DNA from: Streptomyces xiamenensis
GTDB taxonomy: Bacteria; Actinomycetota; Actinomycetes; Streptomycetales; Streptomycetaceae
Assembly (NCBI RefSeq): GCF_000993785.3
Contig: NZ_CP009922.3
Location: forward strand, 3,162,001 to 3,226,000
Length of the DNA: 64,000 bases
Direction: 5' to 3'
In this document: positions 1-7,938 of the stretch, piece by piece
How positions within the stretch are numbered: position 1 is the first letter of the stretch
Layout of the letters: each line of letters opens with the position of its first letter
Notes under the pieces: generated by a model
Told to the model about the DNA's origin: nothing
The model's database searches: none
What the model saw: only the letters and a program-made list of their open reading frames with translations
Made by a program: the position numbers and the translations under genes

Positions 1-1
1 C

Positions 2-331
2 GCGGGCGAGGTGGGGGTGGCCATCACGGACGCGATGACCGAGCGCGGGCTGCTGGACTGGCAGCAGGGCGTCCGGCTCACGGGTGACGGGGCGGTGTGG
101 CTCGCCGAGGTGGGGATCACGCTTCCCGTCGTCCGCACGCGCCGCCCGCTGGTCCGCTCCTGCCTCGACTGGACCGAACGCCGCCCGCACCTGGCGGGCG
201 TGGTGGGGGCGGCGCTGTGCCGCCACGCGTTCGAGTCGGCCTGGCTGACCCGTGACAAGTCCTCTCGCGCGGTGACCGTGACGGACGCCGGCCGGGCCGC
301 CCTGTCGGCGCAGCTGTCCCTGACGCTGTGA
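2..331 (+). CDS. C-terminal part of an ArsR-family transcriptional regulator (5' truncated by window edge)
   Basis: The frame is already open at base 2 and ends with TGA at 329-331, so about 109 C-terminal residues are visible and the start lies outside the window. The segment CLDWTERRPHLAG, followed by a GAAL(C)-type helix, is the conserved tail of one group of streptomycete ArsR/SmtB winged-helix regulators, where it follows the DNA-binding domain. The HTH itself is not in view. Recognition rests on this tail alone, so the family call is good but the ligand is unknown. The first internal ATG/GTG codons are unlikely starts because the reading frame remains coding-like upstream. Confidence 0.7.
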   Translation, partial: AGEVGVAITDAMTERGLLDWQQGVRLTGDGAVWLAEVGITLPVVRTRRPLVRSCLDWTERRPHLAGVVGAALCRHAFESAWLTRDKSSRAVTVTDAGRAALSAQLSLTL

Positions 332-376
332 ACGGTCGACGGTGAACAGTGGCGCCGTACGCGGCCGGCCGTGCCC

Positions 377-580
377 CTACGGCTCCGGGAAGCGCCGCAG
401 CGGACAGTGCGGGCGGCAGGCGTACAACTGGTACCGGTACCCCCACCGGTCGAGCAGCGGCGGCCCCAGCCGCCGGGCCATGGCGCCCAGATAGCGATTG
501 CACAGCACACAGCGGATGCCCATGAGCTGATGCGGCTGTAACCGGCGCAGGTCCGGCAGTGGCTCGGTCACGGTGCTCAC
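377..580 (-). CDS. Small CxxC-containing protein of unknown function
   Basis: A 67-residue protein convergent with the ArsR-type gene. It contains a CVLC pair near residue 24 and a second Cys/His cluster (CRPHC) near residue 54, which suggests a small zinc ribbon or other metal knuckle. The rest is rich in Arg and Leu, with no signal peptide or membrane segment. Streptomycetes carry many short proteins of this kind near regulators. I do not recognise a named family, and no function is proposed. Codon usage (G/C at third positions) supports coding. Confidence 0.6.
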   Translation of the reverse strand: MSTVTEPLPDLRRLQPHQLMGIRCVLCNRYLGAMARRLGPPLLDRWGYRYQLYACRPHCPLRRFPEP

Positions 581-881
581 CCCCTACGACGGGGCCCCGA
601 CCGCTCCCGGACCGCCTCGATGTGCCAGGTGCTGATGCGGTGATGAGCGACGGCGCGAATGAGACGGAGACGAAGAAGGCGACTGCGATGGCTACGAGCA
701 TGACATTCTTCGACCCCGCGCGACAGACCCACCGGAAGCGACCGGCATCGGACGGCGCGGTACCACCCCCCGCCGGGCGGGGTCCGGGTCGCTGACCCGC
801 GAAAACCGGGGTGACAGCGGGCGCGCGGCCCGGCGACGATGAGGGCCCACCTCGCCGTCGCCGTCGCCGAAGGAAACGCCC
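581..881. other. Intergenic region, no confident gene
   Basis: About 300 bases between the small CxxC gene and the Rid-family gene. Short open frames exist on both strands, but none has a Shine-Dalgarno sequence with good codon bias. A hydrophobic stretch can be read on the minus strand near 650-700, yet it has no supported start. The region should hold the promoters for both flanking genes, but I cannot name -35/-10 boxes. Confidence 0.4.
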
Positions 882-1292
882 ATGCCCCGCGCCGTCACGC
901 TGATCCGTTCCGCCGAGCTCTCGGACGCCGCCGAGTACGCCTACGCGGCCACCGCTCCGGCCGAGGCCCGGCTGATCTTCCTGGCCGGTTCCTGCCCGCT
1001 GAACAAGGACGGTTCCACCGCGGCGATCGGTGACCACGCCGGACAGGCGGCCGTGTGCGTGGAGAACCTGCGGATCGCGCTGGCCGCCGCTGGTGCCTCG
1101 CTGGAGGACGTCATCAGCACCAGGGTGCTCGTCGCCTCGTCCCGGCAGGCGGACCTCGTCGCCGCCTGGGAAGTGGTCCGGGACGCCTTCGGCGACCACG
1201 ACGTGCCCAGCACGCTGCTGGGGGTCACGGTGCTGGGCTACGACGACCAGCTCGTCGAGATCGAGGCCGTGGCCGCCGTGCTCGACTCCTGA
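882..1292 (+). CDS. Rid (YjgF/YER057c/UK114) family protein
   Basis: A 136-residue single-domain protein with the Rid fold signature: ENLRIALAAAGASLEDVIS in the middle and a C-terminal VEIEAVA strand. Family members form trimers, and the RidA type deaminates reactive enamine/imine intermediates made by PLP enzymes. In RidA the key arginine lies in a P-x-R motif just before the last strands. Here the equivalent reads PST, so the deaminase arginine appears to be missing. It therefore probably belongs to one of the non-RidA subfamilies whose role is not established. The ATG at 882 has a purine-rich GAAGGAAA ribosome site seven or so bases upstream. It is monocistronic. Confidence 0.85.
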   Translation: MPRAVTLIRSAELSDAAEYAYAATAPAEARLIFLAGSCPLNKDGSTAAIGDHAGQAAVCVENLRIALAAAGASLEDVISTRVLVASSRQADLVAAWEVVRDAFGDHDVPSTLLGVTVLGYDDQLVEIEAVAAVLDS

Positions 1293-1427
1293 GCGCGGGA
1301 CACCACAGGCCGGACCGGCACCCCTGCCGCGCACGGCGCGATCCGGTCGTACGGGGCTAGGCAGCGCACACCCGCGGGGCGCACAATCTTTCGTCGCTTC
1401 ACGCAACTCCCACCGGAAGGTTGCTCT

Positions 1428-2453
1428 GTGAACCGCTTAAGACGCGCGTGCCTGCCGCTGCTGGCCGCCACCCTGTTGCTCTCCGGACTCGCTGGGAACG
1501 CCTCCGCCGAGGACCGGACCGACCCGGCCGGTACCCGTACCGCCGACGCCCAGCTCTCGGGCGGGGCCGCCGCTTTCGCCGCCCTGGCGGACACCGATCC
1601 CGCCGCCGCGCTGGAGGAGTACTGGACCCCGGAGCGGATGGCCCGGGCCCTCCCCGCCGACACCCTCGTGCCGGACGCCGCGGATGCCGCCGACGCCACC
1701 CCGGCGGCGCGGGCGCCGGAGGACTCCGGGGGCGAGCCCGGCTCGACCGAGCCCGCGCCGCCGCTCCAGCAGGAGGGCCGCGACATCTCGGCTGCCCTCA
1801 CCGAGACCCCGGTCGTGGGCCGGGTCTTCTACACCAACCCGAACAACGGCGGCGACTACTGGTGCTCGGCCGGCGCCCTCAACAGCGACTCCAAGCAGAT
1901 GCTGATCACCGCCGGACACTGCGTCAACGTGGGCGGCAGCAACGGCAACGCCGGCGCGTGGATGACCAACTGGACGTACGTCCCGCGCTACCGCGAGGGC
2001 GCCCGCCCCTTCGGGACGTTCGCGGCCAAGCAGTTCCGGTCGTTCAACGGCTGGATCAACAACAGCAACTTCGAGTGGGACGTGGCCATGGTGACCACCT
2101 GGCCGCTCAACGGCAGCAAGCTGGTCAACGTCACCGGCGGACACGGCCTGAGCTGGAACTACAGCCGCAGCCAGGCCGTCACCATCTGGGGCTACCCGGG
2201 GAACCACGCGAGCGGCCAGGTGCAGTGGTGGTGCCAGGGGACGACCGTCGACTCGGGCGGCAGGCTCCGGCTGGACTGCAACTTCGGCGGCGGCTCCAGC
2301 GGCGGCCCCTGGCTGCGCGTGTACAACGACAGCACGGGACTCGGCCAGGTCAACGGGGTGACCAGCACCGTCGACTCGGCGGGCGCGAACCGGAGCCCGT
2401 ACTTCGGTGACAGCGTCAAGGAGATGTTCGACGCCCAGGGCAGCTACACCTAG
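1428..2453 (+). CDS. Secreted trypsin-like serine peptidase with N-terminal propeptide
   Basis: A 341-residue preproprotein. Residues 1-27 form a Sec signal peptide ending near ASA. Residues 28-130 form an acidic, Ala-rich propeptide containing the YWTPERM motif. Residues 131-341 are a chymotrypsin-fold domain. The catalytic triad is visible: His164 in TAGHC, Asp218 in EWDVAMV and Ser291 in GGGSSGGPW. Cysteines 146/165 and 269/284 are positioned for disulfides. The GTG start at 1428 follows GGAAGG. The product should be an extracellular protease activated by removal of the propeptide. Its downstream neighbour encodes a short protein that repeats the propeptide motif. Confidence 0.9.
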   Translation: MNRLRRACLPLLAATLLLSGLAGNASAEDRTDPAGTRTADAQLSGGAAAFAALADTDPAAALEEYWTPERMARALPADTLVPDAADAADATPAARAPEDSGGEPGSTEPAPPLQQEGRDISAALTETPVVGRVFYTNPNNGGDYWCSAGALNSDSKQMLITAGHCVNVGGSNGNAGAWMTNWTYVPRYREGARPFGTFAAKQFRSFNGWINNSNFEWDVAMVTTWPLNGSKLVNVTGGHGLSWNYSRSQAVTIWGYPGNHASGQVQWWCQGTTVDSGGRLRLDCNFGGGSSGGPWLRVYNDSTGLGQVNGVTSTVDSAGANRSPYFGDSVKEMFDAQGSYT

Positions 2454-2543
2454 TGTTCCCGCCCTGCCCGCCCGGTTACGCTGCACCGGGCGGGCAGGGC
2501 AGGCACGGCAGCCGGTCGCGAAGCCGCCCGGAGGAGGACGGAC

Positions 2544-2774
2544 ATGGGACGTTCCACCCGACGCGCACTCGCCGCCGTCGGCATCCTGACCGGGGTGCTC
2601 GTCGTCGGCGCGCTGGCGGGCATGGCGATGGCGCTGGCCTCGGACTCCGGGGACGCCGAGGACTCCGGCGTCATCACGCACACCACGGACGAGGATCCGC
2701 AGGACGTGCTGGACTACTGGACCCCCGAACGGATACGGGACGCCGAGCCCGCGCCCATGCCGATCCCCGACTGA
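2544..2774 (+). CDS. Small membrane-anchored protein carrying the protease propeptide motif
   Basis: A 76-residue protein with a hydrophobic N-terminal segment (residues about 10-32, an uncleaved anchor or signal) and an acidic tail containing YWTPERIRDAEP. That motif closely matches the YWTPERMARALP segment in the propeptide of the serine peptidase 90 bases upstream. No catalytic domain follows. AGGAGG lies upstream of the ATG. It may act in trans as a propeptide-like chaperone or inhibitor of the neighbouring protease, or be a remnant of a duplicated protease gene. The conserved short length and good ribosome site favour a functional gene. This role is inferred from context only. Confidence 0.65.
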   Translation: MGRSTRRALAAVGILTGVLVVGALAGMAMALASDSGDAEDSGVITHTTDEDPQDVLDYWTPERIRDAEPAPMPIPD

Positions 2775-2793
2775 CGCCCGCGCCCTGACCCCC

Positions 2794-2985
2794 TCAGGAC
2801 GGACGGTGTGCCCAGAACAGGGCGTGCCCGGTGTCGCCCTCCGGGACGAACTCCTCCCGTTCGACGGCCAGACCGGCCCCGGTGATCCATTCCCGGTTGG
2901 TGGCGGCGTCCGCGACGAACGCCGTCCCCCGTCCTGCGGCCCGCCGGTTCCCGGTCTTCCCGGTCTCCCGGCAGGAGCCGGCGTC
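2794..2985 (-). pseudogene. C-terminal relic of a SAM-dependent methyltransferase
   Basis: Directly after the madM stop, in the same frame, a 63-codon open stretch ends with TGA at 2794-2796. Its last 45 or so residues, including DAATNREWITGAG and FVPEGDTGHALFW, resemble the C-terminal end of class I SAM-dependent methyltransferases common in streptomycetes. No start codon with a ribosome site and no SAM-binding half is present; upstream the frame runs into the madM stop codon. It looks like the leftover end of a deleted gene. The family call is from memory of such C-termini and is moderate. Confidence 0.45.
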
Positions 2986-3756
2986 TCACCCGCCCACGAT
3001 CGCCCGCAGCGCGAAGTACAGCAGCGAAGGGCCGAGCAGGCAGCCCACGCCGGTGTAGAAGGTGGCCGTCATGGCGCCGTACGGCACCAGTCGCTTGTCG
3101 GTGGCCGCCAGGCCGCCCGCCACGCCCGAGGTGGTGCCCATCAGCCCGCCGTAGGCCATGGCCGACTTCGGGTTGTTCAGGCCGATCAGCGGGGCCACCA
3201 GCGGGGTGCCCACCATGACCACCACGGACTTGACCAGTCCGGCGGCCACGGACAGGGCGATGACGTCCGATTCGGCGCCCACCGCCGTGCCGGTCACCGG
3301 GCCCACGATGTAGGTGGCCGCGCCACCGCCGATGGTGGCCATCGACTTCGCGTCCGTGTAGCCGAACGCGGCGGCGATCAGGGCTCCGGCCGCGAACGAG
3401 ACCAGCACGCCGAGCAGGATCGACAGTGCTCCGGCCACCCCGGCTCGCTTGATGGTCTTGAGGTCCACGCCGTACGCGGTGGAGACGATCGCGAAGTCCC
3501 GCAGCATCGCCCCGCCCATCACGCTCAGGCCGGACAGGGCGGCGAAACCGGCCAGGCCGGATTCGCCGTCGGTCACCGAACCGCCCCAGTAGGCCAGGGC
3601 CAGGCCGAGGAGGATGGCGATGGCGGAGCCCTGGAGCCGTCCCCGGGTCAGCGTTTTGGAGAGCCAGCCGGAGACCAGCATCAGCGCACCGACCAGGGCG
3701 AAGGCCACCAGCAGGCCGTTGTTCTCGAAGACGGAGGCGAATCTGTCCAGTTCCAT
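2986..3756 (-). CDS. madM: Malonate transporter subunit MadM
   Basis: A 256-residue, strongly hydrophobic protein with seven to nine predicted membrane segments and the conserved GGGAATYIVGPVTG and GGLMGTTSGVAGG loops of MadM. With MadL it forms the two-component sodium/malonate symporter. The start MELDRF at 3756 lies one base after the madL stop and is preceded by GGCAGGAGG, so the two genes are translationally coupled. A longer open frame reaches further upstream, but that extension overlaps madL and is Arg/Pro rich, so it was rejected. It is the last gene of the malonate operon matA-matB-madL-madM. Confidence 0.9.
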   Translation of the reverse strand: MELDRFASVFENNGLLVAFALVGALMLVSGWLSKTLTRGRLQGSAIAILLGLALAYWGGSVTDGESGLAGFAALSGLSVMGGAMLRDFAIVSTAYGVDLKTIKRAGVAGALSILLGVLVSFAAGALIAAAFGYTDAKSMATIGGGAATYIVGPVTGTAVGAESDVIALSVAAGLVKSVVVMVGTPLVAPLIGLNNPKSAMAYGGLMGTTSGVAGGLAATDKRLVPYGAMTATFYTGVGCLLGPSLLYFALRAIVGG

Positions 3757-3757
3757 C

Positions 3758-4162
3758 TCAGGCCTCCTGCCGCTCTTCGGAGGCGGCCTGCGGCGGCAGT
3801 GGCTCGCCCGGTTCGCCGATCCGTGCCAGTACGGGCACCAGCGCGAGGCCGGCGGCGATCGCGGCGAGACCCGCCAGGATGGCCATCGGGCCACCGCTGA
3901 CCGCCTTCACCACGTTCTGGGTGGAGGCCATGGCGATGACGATGGGTATGTACATCGCGCTCCAGAAGAGCACGCCCTGCTCGGTCGCTTGGGGGAAGCG
4001 CCCCTTCGCCCGGAGCCAGCCGGTGACCAGCACCAGCATGATCATGGCGAATCCGACCCCGCCGACGTTGGCGTCGACCCCTACGGCGGCGCCGATCAGT
4101 TCACCGGCGAGGGTGCCCGCGAGCAGGCACACCGCCAGTGCCGCGACTCCATAAATGATCAT
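3758..4162 (-). CDS. madL: Malonate transporter subunit MadL
   Basis: A 134-residue membrane protein with four predicted transmembrane helices and the MadL-typical start MIIYGVAALAVCLLAGTLAG. It is the small subunit of the malonate:sodium symporter. The ATG at 4162 has GGAGAAG seven bases upstream, and the length matches the family (about 130 residues). The C-terminal tail is short, charged and cytoplasmic. It sits 64 bases after matB and one base before madM, so uptake and activation of malonate are co-transcribed. Upstream in-frame extensions overlap the matB end and lack coding character. Confidence 0.9.
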   Translation of the reverse strand: MIIYGVAALAVCLLAGTLAGELIGAAVGVDANVGGVGFAMIMLVLVTGWLRAKGRFPQATEQGVLFWSAMYIPIVIAMASTQNVVKAVSGGPMAILAGLAAIAAGLALVPVLARIGEPGEPLPPQAASEERQEA

Positions 4163-4226
4163 CGTCTTCTCCACGCTGAGAGACTGAGGGACAGGAAAGG
4201 GTGAGATGGGGGAGTACCGGGCCGGG

Positions 4227-5762
4227 TCAGGTGTCGGCGCCGGTGAACAGGCGCGCGTAGCGCTTGCGCAGTTCGGCCTTCTGTACCTTGCCCATGACAT
4301 TGCGGGGCAGCGCCTCCACGAGCCGGACGGCCCGCGGGTGCTTGAACCGGGCGAGGTCACCGCCGATGAAGTCCAGCAGTTCCCGCTCCCCGGGCTCCTG
4401 GCCCGGTGCGGGGACGACGACGGCCACCACCGTCTCCCCGAAGTCCGGGTGCGGGACCCCGATCACGGCGGACTCCAGCACGCCCGGGTGGGCGTCGAGC
4501 AGTTCTTCGATCTCCTTCGGGTAGATGTTGTAACCCCCGGAGATCACCAGGTCCTTGCCCCGGCCGACGATGCTGAGGTAGCCGTCCTCGTCGACGCGGC
4601 CCAGGTCCCCGGTGATGAAGTAGCCGTCCGCGCGGAACTCGGAGGCGGTCTTCTCGGGCAGCCGCCAGTAGCCGGTGAAGACGTTCGGGCCGCGTACCTC
4701 GATGCTGCCGACCTCGCCGTCCGGCAGCACCCGGCCGGTCGCGGCGTCCACCACCCGGATCTCGGTTCCGGGCAGCGGCTTGCCGACGGTGCCGGGCTTG
4801 CGCGGCCCGTCCGCGTACGGGTTGGTGGTGTTCATACCGGTTTCCGTCATCCCGTAGCGCTCCAGGATGGTGTGCCCGGTTCGCGCCCGGAACGCCTCGT
4901 GGTCGCTCGCGAGCAGTGGCGCCGAGCCCGAGACGAACAGCCGTACCGAGGAGCAGGAGGCGGCGGTGAGCCGATCGTTCCGCAGCAGCCGGGTGTAGAA
5001 GGTGGGCACGCCCATGAGCACGGTGGCCCGGGGCAGCAGGTCGATGATCGTCTCCGCGTCGAACTTCGGCAGGTAGTACATGGAGGCCCCGGCCGTGAGG
5101 GTCATGTTCGCGGCGACGAAGAGCCCGTGGATGTGGAAGATCGGCAGGGCGTGGATCAGCCGGTCCTCGCCCGTGAACTGCCACGAGTCGAGCAGTGCCC
5201 GGCAGTTGGAGGCCAGATTGCCGTGCGAGAGCACGGCGCCCTTGGAGCGTCCGGTGGTGCCGGAGGTGTAGAGGATGGCGGCCGGGTCGTCGGCCGAGGC
5301 CGTGAAGGGCTCCGGCTCCGGGGCGTCCGGTCCGCCTTCCAGCAGGGTTCCGTCGCCCGCCGTGCCGAGGGTTTCCAGGACGAGTTCCGGGCCGGCCCGG
5401 TGCGCGTGGCCGGCCCGGTGCTCCGGGGAACAGACCAGGACGCGGGGTTCCGCGTCCTGGATGAAGTACTCCATCTCGGCGCCGGTATAGGCGGTGTTGA
5501 GCGGCAGGAAGACACCGCCGACGCGCAGGGTGGCCAGGTAGAGCGCGATGGCCTCCGGGGACTTCTCCACCTGCATGGCCACCCGGTCGCCCGGGGTGAC
5601 CCCGTCCGCGACGAGCCGGGCGGCGATCAGGCGTACGGTCCGTTCCGTGTCGCCGTAGCTGACGCTCCGCCCGTCGGGCAGCTCGAAGAGTGCCTTGTCC
5701 GGCTGCCGTTCCACCTGTTCGGCGAAGGACTGATGGATGGTCGTCGGCAGAGGTGGTGCCAT
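4227..5762 (-). CDS. matB: Malonyl-CoA synthetase MatB
   Basis: A 511-residue member of the acyl-adenylating (ANL) superfamily that converts malonate, ATP and CoA into malonyl-CoA. The visible motifs are the phosphate loop YTSGTTGRSKG (165-175), the ERYGMTETG adenylate motif, the hinge region with GYNIYPKEIEE, and the catalytic lysine Lys492 in NVMGKVQK. Length and order match characterised MatB proteins. The ATG at 5762 follows AAAGGAA, 14 bases after the matA stop. Malonyl-CoA made here can feed fatty acid or polyketide synthesis, or be decarboxylated by MatA to acetyl-CoA. Substrate choice is supported by the neighbouring malonate transporter and decarboxylase. Confidence 0.92.
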   Translation of the reverse strand: MAPPLPTTIHQSFAEQVERQPDKALFELPDGRSVSYGDTERTVRLIAARLVADGVTPGDRVAMQVEKSPEAIALYLATLRVGGVFLPLNTAYTGAEMEYFIQDAEPRVLVCSPEHRAGHAHRAGPELVLETLGTAGDGTLLEGGPDAPEPEPFTASADDPAAILYTSGTTGRSKGAVLSHGNLASNCRALLDSWQFTGEDRLIHALPIFHIHGLFVAANMTLTAGASMYYLPKFDAETIIDLLPRATVLMGVPTFYTRLLRNDRLTAASCSSVRLFVSGSAPLLASDHEAFRARTGHTILERYGMTETGMNTTNPYADGPRKPGTVGKPLPGTEIRVVDAATGRVLPDGEVGSIEVRGPNVFTGYWRLPEKTASEFRADGYFITGDLGRVDEDGYLSIVGRGKDLVISGGYNIYPKEIEELLDAHPGVLESAVIGVPHPDFGETVVAVVVPAPGQEPGERELLDFIGGDLARFKHPRAVRLVEALPRNVMGKVQKAELRKRYARLFTGADT

Positions 5763-5776
5763 CGGGGCTGTTCCTT

Positions 5777-7120
5777 TCACGTTCCGCTCGTGTCCCGTGC
5801 GGCCGCCGCGTGGGCGTCCCGCATCGGCCCGCCGAGAGCGACGGTGCGGTGGCGTACGAAATCCTCGTGCCGGCGCTCCAGCCGCTCCGGTTCGTAGCGG
5901 TAGTTGATCATCGCGCCGTACGACTGCCGCCAGGCCGTGGGCGAGGTGTCGGCCGGCCAGTTGAGCTGCCAGGCGGCGGCGCCGTTGCCGAGGTGGAAGC
6001 GGGCGACGGGGTCGAGCGGTCGCCCGTCGGTCTCCCGCTTGCCCAGCGCGATGTAGCGGGTCAGGGCGGGGAGGAGCCGCGAACGTATCCGCTCGGTCTC
6101 CGCCGCCGGGAGAGCGGATATCCGCTGCGGCCCGGCCAGGGCGTCCAGCTCGTCCCGAAGCGCACGCAGCCGCGGGTCGTGCCCGGCCTGGGCGGTGAGC
6201 CAGCGGCGAAACCCGGGGAGCGGGGAGAGGGTGGCGAAGCGCCGCAGATGCGGCAGCCGTTCGCTCACGTCCTCGATGACCTGTTTGATGAGGAAGCTGC
6301 CGAAGGAGACCCCGGCCAGCCCGTCCAGCGCGTTGTTGATCGAGTACAGCGCGGCGGTGTCCGCCTGCGCCGGGTCCAGCTCCGGGCCGGGTTCCAGCAG
6401 CGGGCCGACGCGGTCGGGCAGGCCGCGTACCAGCGCCACCTCCACGAAGATCAGCGGCACATCCCCGGTGGCCGGGTGGAAGAAGGCGTACAGGTCGCGG
6501 TCGGCGGGCTCCAGCCGGCGGCGCAGTGCGTTCTCGTCCGCCATCGGGTGGACCCGCTCGCCGCGCAGCAGTCGCCCGCGCAGCTCCGGCGGCGCGTCCT
6601 GCCAGGTCACCCGCGCCATGCGCAGGAATCCGCGGTTGAACCAGGAGGTGAGCAGGTGGTGGAAGTCGTGGTCGAGGGGCCGCAGCGGCGGGTGGTGGCG
6701 GGCGAGCCGGAGCAGGTCCTCGCGCATGCCGACCAGGGCCAGGGTGGCGCCCGGCGCGTGGTGGAGGCGGCGCAGCAGCTGCTGCCTGGCCGGTTCGACC
6801 GCGTCGAAGAGCCGGACGAGTTCGGTGTCGCCGCCCAGGCCGCCGTCCCTGGCGGCTTCCCACTGGTGGAAGGCCGCGCGGACCTGGTCGGCGTCGACGC
6901 CGTACGCCGTCGTGACGTGGGTGAAGAACGCCAGCCTGCCGTCGTCGTCGAGTGCGCGGTAGGCGGTGAGGGCGCGGGCCGCGACCGCGCGCAGGGACGC
7001 CTCGCCCACGTCGCTCATCAGCACCTCGCAGGCCGTGAGCAGAGCTTCCAGCGGGTCTTCCGGTCCGGGGCCGGCGGCGGGGAAGAGGTCGGTGAGGGGC
7101 CAGCCGTCATGGTGTTCCAC
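5777..7120 (-). CDS. matA: Malonyl-CoA decarboxylase MatA
   Basis: A 447-residue protein that decarboxylates malonyl-CoA to acetyl-CoA. An N-terminal helical domain (to about residue 150) is followed by the GNAT-like catalytic domain. Conserved features are LIFVEVAL, the GVSFGSFLIKQV segment and the late RFHLGNGAAAWQLNW motif that carries the family's catalytic histidine. The start is GTG at 7120, with GGGAGGAG six bases upstream. It is the first gene of the leftward malonate operon and is divergent from the GntR regulator gene. The 140-base intergenic gap holds an inverted repeat that should control both promoters. Confidence 0.92.
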   Translation of the reverse strand: MEHHDGWPLTDLFPAAGPGPEDPLEALLTACEVLMSDVGEASLRAVAARALTAYRALDDDGRLAFFTHVTTAYGVDADQVRAAFHQWEAARDGGLGGDTELVRLFDAVEPARQQLLRRLHHAPGATLALVGMREDLLRLARHHPPLRPLDHDFHHLLTSWFNRGFLRMARVTWQDAPPELRGRLLRGERVHPMADENALRRRLEPADRDLYAFFHPATGDVPLIFVEVALVRGLPDRVGPLLEPGPELDPAQADTAALYSINNALDGLAGVSFGSFLIKQVIEDVSERLPHLRRFATLSPLPGFRRWLTAQAGHDPRLRALRDELDALAGPQRISALPAAETERIRSRLLPALTRYIALGKRETDGRPLDPVARFHLGNGAAAWQLNWPADTSPTAWRQSYGAMINYRYEPERLERRHEDFVRHRTVALGGPMRDAHAAAARDTSGT

Positions 7121-7145
7121 GTTTCGCTCCTCCCGACAGCTTTGG

Positions 7146-7174
7146 TGTATGCATCACCGGGCGTGATGTATATA
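7146..7174. promoter_or_regulatory. Inverted repeat, probable GntR operator of the malonate operon
   Basis: Two arms, TGTATGCATCAC and GTGATGTATATA, separated by CGGGC, are complementary at ten of twelve positions. The site is centred between matA (leftward) and the GntR gene (rightward), 26 bases from the matA start. FCD-type GntR repressors bind short A/T-rich palindromes of this kind, and in rhizobial mat operons the divergent GntR protein responds to malonate. Binding is inferred from position and symmetry. Confidence 0.7.
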
Positions 7175-7260
7175 ACAGCCGCACCGTAGAGGACAGACGT
7201 GCGGTGCGCTACCCCCTGGAACACACCGATTGACCGGATAGCCTGAGCCCGGAGGTGCGC

Positions 7261-7938
7261 ATGGCTCGAATCCCGGAGGCCCGGCGGGTACGGGACGCCT
7301 TGGAGAAAGCTGTTGTCGAAGGCCGCTACCGCCCCGGCCAGCGACTCGACCCCGCCCAGCTGGAGCGGGAGTTCGGCTGTTCCCGCACTCCGGTGCGTGA
7401 GGCCCTCCAGGCCCTGGAACGCTCGGGGCTGGTGCAGATCCGCGCCAAACAGGGCACCTACGTCACCGAGTTGAGCGTCCCCGAGCTGGCCGAGCGGTTC
7501 GAGGTCATGGCCGAGCTGGAGGGCATGGCCGCCAGGCTGAGCGCCCGCCGCATCGAACGCGAGCCCCTGGACGATCTGGGGCGGGCCCTGCGGGAGTGCG
7601 AGAAGCACGCGCTGGCCGGTGACGCCGACCGCTACTACTACGCCAACGCCGACTTCCACGGCATCGTGTACGACTCCTGCGGCAATGAATATCTGCGCCA
7701 GCAGGTCCGTGCGCTCAAGCGCGTCCTGCAGCCGTACCGGCGGCTGCAACTGCGGGTCCCGGACCGCATGCGCCGCTCCCTCGCCGAGCACCGCACGATC
7801 GCGCAGGCCATCACGTGCGGCGACGCCGAGGCCGCCGAGGCGGCCGCCCGCGAGCATGTGCTGGTCCAGGTCAGGGAGTTCAGCCAGCTGGTGCGGACCT
7901 GGCGCAGTCTCACCCAGGACGTACGGCCGGTCCCGTGA
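7261..7938 (+). CDS. matR: GntR-family (FCD) regulator, probable malonate-responsive MatR
   Basis: A 225-residue regulator. Residues 1-70 form a GntR winged helix (FGCSRTPVREALQALERSGL). Residues 80-215 form an all-helical FCD ligand domain with the metal-binding Asp/His pattern ADFHGIVYD and a later EHRTI histidine. The ATG at 7261 is preferred to the in-frame GTG at 7255 because GGAGG at 7251-7255 is correctly spaced only for the ATG. Divergent orientation from matA and the intervening palindrome point to autoregulated control of malonate uptake and use. The last base of its stop is shared with the start of the next gene. The symbol is by analogy with rhizobial matR. Confidence 0.85.
   Translation: MARIPEARRVRDALEKAVVEGRYRPGQRLDPAQLEREFGCSRTPVREALQALERSGLVQIRAKQGTYVTELSVPELAERFEVMAELEGMAARLSARRIEREPLDDLGRALRECEKHALAGDADRYYYANADFHGIVYDSCGNEYLRQQVRALKRVLQPYRRLQLRVPDRMRRSLAEHRTIAQAITCGDAEAAEAAAREHVLVQVREFSQLVRTWRSLTQDVRPVP

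Noticed and set aside
117..1406. 429-codon minus-strand frame across the first 1.4 kb
   Set aside because: Runs antisense through the Rid gene and intergenic sequence with no domain; only a short hydrophobic stretch near 650-700 looked interesting, without a start site.
2831..3900. Plus-strand frames opposite madM/madL
   Set aside because: They lack domains, while the minus-strand frames show the exact MadL and MadM membrane proteins with ribosome sites and coupling.
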